From assembly GCA_945902075.1 (NCBI GenBank), contig CAMDMA010000010.1, positions 31,856-95,855 on the forward strand: a stretch of 64,000 nucleotides of DNA. The letters run 5' to 3'. Positions 1 to 11,100 of this stretch are shown here, piece after piece. The stretch comes from Candidatus Kuenenia stuttgartensis (GTDB lineage Bacteria; Planctomycetota; Phycisphaerae; Phycisphaerales; SM1A02). A program made the translations under genes and the position numbers. Below the pieces are notes generated by a model. It was not told where the DNA came from. It saw nothing but the letters and a program-made list of their open reading frames with translations, and did no database searches. Position 1 is the first letter of the stretch, and each line of letters starts with the position of its first letter.

Positions 1-2303
<2,303 letters not shown>

Positions 2304-2431
2304 ACGAGCGTGCCGCGGCGAAGTTCCGCATCATGACTCAGATTGAATTCGTCCTGTTGGGAAGCGCGTGAGAGCCAGGTTCAGAATAGAAATCCCCCCG
2401 CTGACGCGGGTCCATTTGGAAGGCAACTGCG

Positions 2432-5400
2432 ATGTCCGAGAGCGTCTACGACCGCGTGAACGACTACGGCTCTGTCAAGATTACTCTTGCGAGCCCGAAC
2501 GACATCCGAAGCTGGAGCTTCGGCGAGGTCAAGAAGCCTGAGACCATCAACTACCGCACGTACCGCCCGGAACGTGACGGCTTGTTCTGCGAGCGCATCT
2601 TTGGTCCTGAGAAGGACTACGAGTGCGGCTGCGGTAAGTACAAGGGAACAAAGTACAAGGGCATCATCTGCGATCGCTGTGGCGTCAAGGTCACCCACAG
2701 CCGCGTGCGCCGCAAGCGCATGGGCCACATCAATTTGGCCGCGCCGATCGTGCACATCTGGTTCTTCAAGGCGATGCCTTCGCGCCTCGGAAACCTCATG
2801 GCGATGAAGACCTCGGACCTCGAGAAGATCATCTACTTCCAGGATTACGTCGTCACCGATCCGGGGAATACCGAGCTTGAGCACAAGCAGGTGCTCACCG
2901 AGGACGAGTACCGCCAGGAAGTCGACAAGTACGGCACTGCGGCGTTCACGGCGATGATGGGTGCGGACGCGATTCGCGAGCTCCTTCAGCAACTCGACCT
3001 TGACAGCCTGTCCAAGGAGATCCGCGAGGACCTTGCGACCACGAAGTCGAAGCAGAAGCAGAAGGATCTTTCCAAGCGGCTCAAGATCGTGGAGCAAATC
3101 CGCGGTTCGCAGAACGAGCCGAAGTGGATGGTTCTCGATGTGATTCCTGTGATCCCGCCAGACCTGCGCCCCCTCGTTCTCCTCGAGAGCGGCAACTTCG
3201 CGACAAGCGATCTCAACGATCTCTACCGCCGCATCATCAACCGCAACAATCGTCTCAAGAAGCTCATGGACCTCAATGCGCCCGAGGTCATCGTGCGCAA
3301 CGAGAAGCGCATGCTGCAGCAGGCTGTTGATGCGTTGTTTGACAACGGCCGCTGCCGTCGCCCGGTCCTCGGGTCGTCGAATCGTCCGTTGAAGTCGATC
3401 ACCGACATGATCAAGGGTAAGCAGGGCCGCTTCCGCGAGAACCTGCTTGGAAAGCGCGTCGACTACTCGGCGCGTTCGGTCATCGTCGTTGGTCCTGAAC
3501 TGAAGATTTGGCAGTGCGGCCTTCCAAAGAAAATCGCGCTTGAGTTGTTCCAGCCGTTCATCATCCGCAAGCTCAAGGAGCACGGGCTTGCCGACACCAT
3601 CAAGAGTGCCAAGCGCATGCTTGAGCGCCGCGACCCTGAGGTGTGGGACATCCTTGAGCAGGTGATTCAGAATCACCCGGTCATGTTGAACCGCGCGCCG
3701 ACCCTGCACCGCATGGGTATCCAGGCGTTTGAGCCTGTGCTCGTCGAAGGCAACGCGATCAAGATTCACCCGCTCGTTTGCACCGGCTACAACGCCGACT
3801 TCGACGGTGACCAGATGGCCGTTCACTTGCCGCTTTCGGTCGAGGCACAGACCGAAACGCATGTGCTGATGATGTCGACCCACAACATCTTCAGCCCGGC
3901 GAACGGCAACCCGATCGTCAGCCCGTCGCAGGACATCATCATGGGCGTCTACTTCTTGACGTGCGCCCACGGCGATGATCCGACCGTGCGCCCCCGCCGC
4001 TTCAAGGACTACGAAGAGGCCCTCCTCAGCTTCAACCTCCCCCACAGCGACCCACGCAAGATTTCGTTCCACGATCCCATCGAGATCCGCCTGACGCGGT
4101 TCAGCGAGATCGTGAACGACCAGAAGAAGTCGCCGGAGCCCATGCCAGCAAACCGTCGCATCGTCACCACGATGGGACGCCTGCTCTTCAGCGAGATCCT
4201 CGCGGATGGCATGCCGTTCTACAACTGTGCGCTTGGTAAGAAGGGCGCCGCGCGCGTCATTGACGACACCTTTGCTCGCAAGGGCAAGGCGTTGACGATC
4301 GATCTGCTCGACGCGATGAAGGCGCTTGGCTTCCGTTACTCGACGGTGTCGGGGCTTTCCTTCGCCATCACTGATCTCCGCGTTCCTGCTGAGAAGAAGG
4401 CTCTTCTCGACGGCACTCAGAAGAAGGTCGACCGCGTTGAAAAGGCGTATCAAGCCGGTGCAATCACCGAGCGTGAACGTCATAACCAGCTCCTCGACCT
4501 CTGGCAGCAGTGCCGCGCTGAAGTCACGACGAAACTCGTCGATGCACTCAAGCGCGACCGTCGCGACGGAAACGGCGCGGAAGTCTCGATTGAGAAGCTC
4601 GAAGGTGCGAAGTACCTCAACCCGGTGTATTTGTTCTCTGACTCCGGTGCACGTGGTAACGTCAGCCAAATGCAGCAACTCGCTGGTATGCGCGGCCTGA
4701 TGGCCAAGCCCAGCGGCGAGATCATCGAGACGCCCATCCGCGCGAACTTCCGCGAGGGTCTGTCGATGCTCGAGTACTTCAGCTCGACCCACGGCGCCCG
4801 TAAGGGTCTCGCGGATACCGCGCTCAAGACCGCAGACTCCGGGTACCTCACCCGCAAGCTCTGTGACGTTGCGCAGTCGGTTGTTGTTCTCGAAGACGAT
4901 TGCGGCGTCCCCGGTGGAATTCCAAAGAAGGCGATCTACAAGGGCGAAGAAGTTGACGTCCCGCTCAAGGATGTCATCCGTGGTCGTACCAGTGTTGAGA
5001 CGATCATCAATCCGATGACGGATGAAGTCATCGTGAAGCGCAACGAGGTCATCACCGACCCTATCGCTGCGAAGATCGAAGCGTTGGGTCTCAACAGCGT
5101 CTACGTTCGTTCGCCACTGACCTGCTCGACCGCGCGTGGCGTATGCGCTCGTTGCTACGGCCAAGACATGTCGACCGGCAAGCCTGTTGAAATCGGTATG
5201 GCTGTCGGCATCATCGCTGCGCAGTCGATCGGTGAGCCCGGAACGCAGCTCACCATGCGTACCTTCCACACCGGCGGCATCGCGGCCCGTGGCATCTTGG
5301 ACAACAGCTACAAGTCCGCTTTTGGCGGAACGGTGCAGCTGCGAGACTGCCTCGAAGTCGAAGTAAAGCAAGAGGACGGCTCAAAGACCGTTGTCGCACT

Positions 5401-6865
5401 CAAGCGCAACGGTGAGATCCTTGTCTTTGACGCACAGGGCCGCGAACTCGAGAAGTTCAAGGTTCCCTACGGCGCGCAGTTGTTCGCGCGAACCGGTGAT
5501 GTCATCAAGAAGGGAACTGTGCTCTGCGAATGGCAGCCGCACGCGACTCCGATTCTTGCTGAGAAGTCCGGTACCGTCCGATTCAAAGACCTCGTCGAAG
5601 ACGTCACCTTCCGCATGGACATGAAGAAGGGTGCGGGCGAGACGGCGGAGATGATCGTCATCGAGCACACTGGTGAGAAGCACCCGCAAATCACCATTGA
5701 AGATGCTGCCGGCAACATCCTCGACTTCCACCACCTTCCTGCGAAGGCGCGTATCGAAGTCAAGGACGGCCAGCAGATCGCCCAAGGCCAGATGCTCGCG
5801 CGTCAGCCGAAGGAAGCTGCTCGTTCGGCAGACATCGTCGGTGGTCTCCCCCGCGTCACCGAGATCTTCGAGGCTCGAATCCCGAAGGACCCGGCAGTCA
5901 TGGCGGAGATCTCGGGACGCGTCGAGCTCCACAGCGACAAGCGCAAGGGCAAGATGACGATTCGCGTCGTCAGCGACGCTGGCCTCGAGCACGATCACCA
6001 TGTCGCGCAGGGCAAGGCGCTGCTCGTTCACACCGGCGACCGCATCGATGCAGGCGATCCACTGACCGAGGGTCCGCACATCCCCGCAGACATCCTGCGC
6101 ATCAAGGGTGAAGACGCGCTGTACGTCTACATGCTTGACGAAGTGCAGAACGTGTACCGCGCCCAGGGTGTGCCGATTTCGGACAAGCACATTGAGGTGA
6201 TCCTCCGTCAGATGCTGTCCAAGGTCCGCGTCTCGAACCAAGGCGACACCGAGCTCCTCCCGAATGAGGTTGTCGACAAGTTCATGTTCCGCGAGGTCAA
6301 CGACTCGCTCGGCCGCAAGATGCGCATTGAAGATGCGGGTGGCACAAGCCTCCCCGTCGGCTCGCTCGTCGACAAGGACGAGATCCGCGAGGCGAACGCC
6401 ATCGCTGAGGCGGAAGGAAAGAGCGGCTGTAAGGCCAAGAAGCCGCGCGCTGCGACTGCAAAGACCCTGCTGCTTGGTATCACCAAGGCATCGCTCCAGG
6501 CGGAAAGCTTCCTCTCCGGAGCATCCTTCCAGGAAACGACCAAGGTGCTCACTGAAGCCGCGCTCAAGGGCGCAGTCGACCATCTGCTTGGCCTCAAGGA
6601 GAACGTGCTCCTCGGCCACCTCATCCCGGCAGGAACGGGTTTCCAAGCTTACTCGAAGGCAAAGGTCAAGCGGCTTGTCGATGTTGCAGACTTTGACGAC
6701 GACGCACAGGCTGCGATGTTCGACGAGGCCGCAATGGAGGCTGAAGCGCTTGGTGCGGAGCGTCGTGGCGGCGGGCCAGTCAGCACGGTCAGGGATCGTC
6801 TCGCGAACGTGGTCACAACCGGTGACACGATGATGGCTGAAGGCGCTGCTGCGGACGGCGTGTAA
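2432..6865 (+). CDS. rpoC: RNA polymerase beta-prime subunit
   Basis: Complete beta-prime subunit, 1477 residues, within the usual size range. A four-cysteine zinc ribbon lies near the N-terminus (CGCGKYKG...CDRC). The catalytic [12 protein letters not shown] loop, whose three Asp bind the active-site magnesium, is at residues 454-465. The second zinc site is [11 protein letters not shown] near residue 897, with a partner Cys about 70 residues earlier. [10 protein letters not shown] and the C-terminal [11 protein letters not shown] region complete the family pattern. The ATG at 2432 has a GGAAGG ribosome-binding site about 11 bases upstream. It is co-oriented with rpoB and followed by a strong terminator, so it is the last gene of its operon. 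Confidence 0.99.
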   Translation: MSESVYDRVNDYGSVKITLASPNDIRSWSFGEVKKPETINYRTYRPERDGLFCERIFGPEKDYECGCGKYKGTKYKGIICDRCGVKVTHSRVRRKRMGHINLAAPIVHIWFFKAMPSRLGNLMAMKTSDLEKIIYFQDYVVTDPGNTELEHKQVLTEDEYRQEVDKYGTAAFTAMMGADAIRELLQQLDLDSLSKEIREDLATTKSKQKQKDLSKRLKIVEQIRGSQNEPKWMVLDVIPVIPPDLRPLVLLESGNFATSDLNDLYRRIINRNNRLKKLMDLNAPEVIVRNEKRMLQQAVDALFDNGRCRRPVLGSSNRPLKSITDMIKGKQGRFRENLLGKRVDYSARSVIVVGPELKIWQCGLPKKIALELFQPFIIRKLKEHGLADTIKSAKRMLERRDPEVWDILEQVIQNHPVMLNRAPTLHRMGIQAFEPVLVEGNAIKIHPLVCTGYNADFDGDQMAVHLPLSVEAQTETHVLMMSTHNIFSPANGNPIVSPSQDIIMGVYFLTCAHGDDPTVRPRRFKDYEEALLSFNLPHSDPRKISFHDPIEIRLTRFSEIVNDQKKSPEPMPANRRIVTTMGRLLFSEILADGMPFYNCALGKKGAARVIDDTFARKGKALTIDLLDAMKALGFRYSTVSGLSFAITDLRVPAEKKALLDGTQKKVDRVEKAYQAGAITERERHNQLLDLWQQCRAEVTTKLVDALKRDRRDGNGAEVSIEKLEGAKYLNPVYLFSDSGARGNVSQMQQLAGMRGLMAKPSGEIIETPIRANFREGLSMLEYFSSTHGARKGLADTALKTADSGYLTRKLCDVAQSVVVLEDDCGVPGGIPKKAIYKGEEVDVPLKDVIRGRTSVETIINPMTDEVIVKRNEVITDPIAAKIEALGLNSVYVRSPLTCSTARGVCARCYGQDMSTGKPVEIGMAVGIIAAQSIGEPGTQLTMRTFHTGGIAARGILDNSYKSAFGGTVQLRDCLEVEVKQEDGSKTVVALKRNGEILVFDAQGRELEKFKVPYGAQLFARTGDVIKKGTVLCEWQPHATPILAEKSGTVRFKDLVEDVTFRMDMKKGAGETAEMIVIEHTGEKHPQITIEDAAGNILDFHHLPAKARIEVKDGQQIAQGQMLARQPKEAARSADIVGGLPRVTEIFEARIPKDPAVMAEISGRVELHSDKRKGKMTIRVVSDAGLEHDHHVAQGKALLVHTGDRIDAGDPLTEGPHIPADILRIKGEDALYVYMLDEVQNVYRAQGVPISDKHIEVILRQMLSKVRVSNQGDTELLPNEVVDKFMFREVNDSLGRKMRIEDAGGTSLPVGSLVDKDEIREANAIAEAEGKSGCKAKKPRAATAKTLLLGITKASLQAESFLSGASFQETTKVLTEAALKGAVDHLLGLKENVLLGHLIPAGTGFQAYSKAKVKRLVDVADFDDDAQAAMFDEAAMEAEALGAERRGGGPVSTVRDRLANVVTTGDTMMAEGAAADGV

Positions 6866-6916
6866 TCTCTATCGCGACGATCAAGAAGATCGTTCGACGA
6901 CGACACTGCAAACTTC

Positions 6917-6950
6917 CCGGCCCGGCGCTTGCGCCGGGCCGGTTTTCTTT
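6917..6950 (+). terminator. Rho-independent terminator after rpoC
   Basis: A perfect 12-bp stem, CCGGCCCGGCGC / GCGCCGGGCCGG, with a 2-base TT apex (6917-6942) is followed by TTTTCTTT. It lies 51 bp after the rpoC stop codon and is correctly oriented to end the rpoBC transcript. Confidence 0.93.
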
Positions 6951-7020
6951 CGGAACTTCATGTTTCTGTCGGGGTGTCCTGTGGCTTTCGAGGCTTCGCA
7001 GTTCAGACTGAACGCACTTC

Positions 7021-7056
7021 CAAGGCGCGTCCCAAGGCGCGTCCCACGGCGTGTGC
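7021..7056. repeat. 12-bp tandem repeat between rpoC and the DUF3891-like gene
   Basis: The unit CAAGGCGCGTCC occurs twice exactly (7021-7032, 7033-7044), followed by a degenerate third copy (CACGGCGTGTGC). It lies between the rpoC terminator and the 3' end of the convergent downstream gene. No convincing gene is seen in 6951-7121. Confidence 0.7.
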
Positions 7057-7121
7057 GCCACGGCACAACCCGGTCGGCATGCTGTCTACCGATTCGGTGC
7101 GCATATGCATGTCTCGCTGTT

Positions 7122-8039
7122 TCAGGACCCGGAGACGCAGAGAAACTCGATGCGCTGAGGGATGCGCGCGTGCCACCACGTCTGGAAGTGGACGGGTCGC
7201 TCCGCGGGTAACTCAACCACCCGCGCGGGCATCATCACGAGCAGCGGATCGATGTCAAACGGGTAGGGATCAAACTTCACGCGCCGACCACCAAGCGGCG
7301 TGACCACGATCGTGCAGCGGTCGGTCCAAGCTCGGCGCGGCACATCGTGCAGTTCAAACGTGTCCTCACCGATGCCGCGGGTGTCACCACTTTTTGCCGG
7401 GATCAGTGCAGAGCACAGTGCCAGTGAGAGGCCGTCGCAGAGTTGAACCAGTCGCTGAAGCGGAGCCAGCGTCGCCGGCTCGACCCAAGCGGCCGTCGAG
7501 GGATCCGCGCGTAGTTCTGCGGTCCACCCGCGCCGCAAGTCGTCGAGCCACGCCATGAACGCGAGCGGCGCCTCGAGGCTACCGGGGTAGAGTTTGTCCG
7601 GTGCGCCCTTCCAAAAGAGTGGATGCGTGAAGGCGGGATCAGGATTGGAGAGCGCGCGTGCCGCGTAGAGCCAGTAGGCGTGACTCGCGATCAGCAGATT
7701 GACCATCGGGTTTCGCGGAAAACGCTTGAGTCCGACGCGCCAGCGATCCATGCCAGCCTGCTGATTCTTAAGCACTTCGCCGAGGCCAGCGGGAAAACCG
7801 TCGTCTTGCGAGAGTTCCGGTGACGCCTCCCACTCCCACCAGCCATTGTCGTGCTCCGCAACCGCGAACACCACTTCGGCCCGTAGTCGCTCCGGATCGA
7901 CAATCGGTACCGGCGCCCGAAATGCGCCCGGTCGCGCGAATGTCTCGTTCCCCCAGTGGGCTGCGAAAAATCCGGCAATCTGGCTGTGATCGGGCTGGCT
8001 GATCATCCAGAGTTTGCCGGCCTGTGTGGTCTTCAACAT
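7122..8039 (-). CDS. DUF3891-like protein
   Basis: A 305-residue, probably soluble protein with no signal peptide or membrane segment. It resembles the DUF3891 family: an N-terminal HSQIAGFFAAHWGN segment, then a conserved VAEHDNGWWEWE motif (residues about 60-72) in which His, Asp, Trp and Glu could form a metal or substrate site. That family has no assigned biochemical role that I know of. The ATG at 8039 has an AAGAGAGG ribosome-binding site 7 bases upstream. It stands alone, convergent to rpoC, and downstream of the pilus-operon terminator on the same strand, so it probably has its own promoter in 8040-8090. The family call is from memory of the motif pattern. Confidence 0.68.
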   Translation of the reverse strand: MLKTTQAGKLWMISQPDHSQIAGFFAAHWGNETFARPGAFRAPVPIVDPERLRAEVVFAVAEHDNGWWEWEASPELSQDDGFPAGLGEVLKNQQAGMDRWRVGLKRFPRNPMVNLLIASHAYWLYAARALSNPDPAFTHPLFWKGAPDKLYPGSLEAPLAFMAWLDDLRRGWTAELRADPSTAAWVEPATLAPLQRLVQLCDGLSLALCSALIPAKSGDTRGIGEDTFELHDVPRRAWTDRCTIVVTPLGGRRVKFDPYPFDIDPLLVMMPARVVELPAERPVHFQTWWHARIPQRIEFLCVSGS

Positions 8040-8090
8040 ATCTGGGCCTCTCTTGCGTCGGGCTTCCGTTGGAAGATGATCGCGCGCGTC

Positions 8091-8128
8091 AAAGAGAAAG
8101 CCGCCCCGAGGTTGAGGCTAGGGGCGGC
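8091..8128 (-). terminator. Terminator of the pseudopilin/pilus operon
   Basis: Read on the minus strand: GCCGCCCC (8128-8121), a 13-base loop and GGGGCGGC (8107-8100) form an 8-bp all-GC stem followed by TTTCTCTTT (8099-8091). It starts 35 bases past the stop codon of the GspK-like gene and is oriented to end that operon. Confidence 0.75.
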
Positions 8129-8162
8129 AAGAATCAATCTCAATGAAACAAGCTGTCACCCG

Positions 8163-11100
8163 TCAGTTCGGGCACTTCTGGAAGTACAAGATCTTCGGCG
8201 GGTCGCTTGGCGAGTTGACCTCGCTGCGATCAACACACAGAACATAGCGCGAGTCATCGACAATCTGGTCGGATGCGGTGCCGTCCCACACCTGGGTGAC
8301 GGGATTCTGCTTGACCTGTCGGATGCGCAGGTAGACGGTGAAGACGTCGCTGCGCGTCGTAACCAGATTTGAGATGCCCTTGAAAAGTAGGTTCATATCC
8401 TCGACGTCGCCGAGCGGTTCATCGTGCTGCTTGAACGGCACATCGACATCCGCCGGAGGCGTAATCGCAGTGAAAATGTCCGCTGGCAACTGACGCGGAC
8501 GCGAGTTCGTGCGATCGGTGGACCAGGAGTAGCCGGTGGGATAGCCGTCGAAGTCGCCCCCGCCGAAATCTTCATAGGGATCAAGCCCAAGCCAACGCAT
8601 GCTGTAGCTATTTCGTGTGCCTTGGAGCGGACCAGCCGGTGGCGTGCGCGCGAGCAGAGTCAACTCACCGATTGATGCAAATCCCCGCTCGCCCCGAATA
8701 CCGGGGAAGAACAACTCTTGGTCGGCTGGGAATGCCAGCGTGAGTGGGCCGGTGAATTGCGGCGTGAGAAATCCTCGGTCGCCGTAGTTTGGCGTGTAGT
8801 ACGGTGCTGGGAGAGCTGGCGTTGGCGCGGCGGCCGCACCGCGGTCGCGGTAGCTTCGAATTGCATCGACGACATGTGAGTACGGCGTCTTTCCGTTTGC
8901 GCGCGCCAACCGAGTCAGCATCGGCATGGCCTGCATGACTTCGGGAAGCGCGGTGTTGATGTTGATAAGGCCCGGAGTCTTTCGGCCAAGGAATCCGTGC
9001 GCCAGGCGCAACTGTCGCTCTTCGGTCAACGCGGTATCCGACAGCGGTGCGCCCGGAACAGTCGAAACCGGGTCGTACGCGCTGTTTCCGTTGCGATCGA
9101 AACTGTTGCGCCCCGGCCCATCGAGTGTCAGGCCGTCGAGCATCGCGACACCAGCCGGCAAGGCGGGCTGCCACGGGATGTACCCCGCAAGCGGCTCAGG
9201 GATCGGTGTCGTCGACGCCGGATCAAACCGCGCACCAAGCACGATCGAACCGAGGTCATCCGTGCCGAGTTCGCCCGGAAGTCGCGTCCAGAGACGGTTC
9301 GTGTAGAGACCTTCGCCGGGATAGAACAGATCGTCCTCGTCCTCCTCGACCATGATTTCCGAGAAGGTGCGCACCGTCGTTGGATTCGTCCAGTTCTGGA
9401 AGACATGGCCCCAAAGGAAGACATCAAGAATCTCGCCGACCTGGTCAAAGTCGCTGTCCTTCTGGGTCATTTGGAACGGGACCTTCATGGTCAGCGATCG
9501 ATCAAACTCCGCCCAATCCGCAGCAGAGCAACCCTTGTTTCCAATCATCCACTCGTAGTTCGTTCCGTTGAGCGCCTGGTAGCCGCGCACGGTCTGAGAG
9601 TTGTTCGGAATGAGATTCGGGAGGAACGGCATCGGATCGGTGCCGTTTGAGGATGTAATCACTTCCGTGCCGCCCGCAGGGATCACCGTGAGGTTGGTGA
9701 AGAAGACGGGCTTGCTGCGAAGCGTGCGGCCGAACATATCAACCCACACCATGCTTGCCCAGCGGCCTGCGCCGGTGGCGTCGCCGTCGGGGTCTTGGCC
9801 GATTTGCCAACAGTCACCCTTGTAACCGGCGTTGTTTTCTCGCGGCGCGCCGTTCTCGTCGACACCGTCCCATTGACGGGTCGAGCGCACGGGTGTTGTC
9901 GCCATGCTGAAGACGTAGCGCGGCGAGAGTTCGGTCGCTGTGATGCGCTTCTGATCTGGGGTGATCGTGCTGTCGTTCCATGTGTCGACATCGAAAGTCC
10001 AAATGCGACTCGCGCGGCACCAGGTCATAAAGAAGTCATTCGTCTTGATGCGAACACCGGCGACGTAACGTCGCGAGGGATTTGCGGGATCGTAGACGTA
10101 CGACTTCTTCGGCGGGATGTGCTGCGGGTCGGTGAAGAGCCGCTGAATGCCCTCGTTGAACTTGCCCTGTCCACCATCCGCCGCGTTATCGAAGCGATCG
10201 ACAACGATTGAGAGCGGCGCGCCGGAGAGTCCGGCTGGCGGCGTGATGTTGCGAAGCAACTGCACTGGCTGCTGTGTGGTGCTCGTATACGGCGTGTTTA
10301 TCGCGCCCGGGTCGCCCGGAGCGTCGAGGATGACCTTCCACTGAGCGGAGGCATTGAGCACGATCGTTCGATCGGAGGGATCAGCCTTCGGATTACTCGT
10401 CAGGTTGCCGCGCGCATCGTAAAGACCGACATACTCAATGAGTCCGTCCGCATCGAGATCCGATTGCTGAACAGACGCACCACTCGTCGTCTCTCCGCGC
10501 TCGATGTCGAGAAAGTCGAGAACGGCCTTCTGAAAATCACCCGCAACGCCGTAGCCGCCCACCGCTCCACCATCAACCGCAAACACAATCGCGGTGCTCG
10601 GCTTGCCGAGCGTGGCCGGTGGAAGCACAGGATTCGGTCCGTATCCATTCACCGGGCCAGCAGCAATGCTCGCGGCTGCGAAACTGAATGTCTGGCCGAA
10701 GCACTGCAGCCGGAAATCACCGAGCGAAATCGGCGTGTCGTAGGGATTGGCAATCTGCACGGCGATCACTGCGCGCGGCTTACTCGTCGAATCGACGAAG
10801 TTCTCGCCGCCATCATCGATATCTGGCGGCAGTTCCTCTTGATTCGGCGGCGGCGGCGACCCGCCTTGCGAGGTCCACTCGAGTTCGGTGAAGTTCGACT
10901 TCGGGTAGGCAAGGCCGTAGAAGACCTCCATGATGAAGGGCTGCTTCTCCATGCCGAGGTAGAACTGATTTTGATTGAACGGGTCCGGCATCGCATCGGT
11001 AAATGCCGCCGAGTACTGCTGCGCGTCCTGTTGGATCGGCGTCGGATAAAGCGGACGATCGATTGCGATACCGGAGGTGCCGAGGGTCTGCGCCTCGTCG

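Noticed and set aside
2381..5371. A 996-codon open frame on the minus strand opposite rpoC
   Set aside because: It is fully antisense to the conserved rpoC coding sequence and shows no family motif; long shadow frames are expected in GC-rich codon-biased genes.
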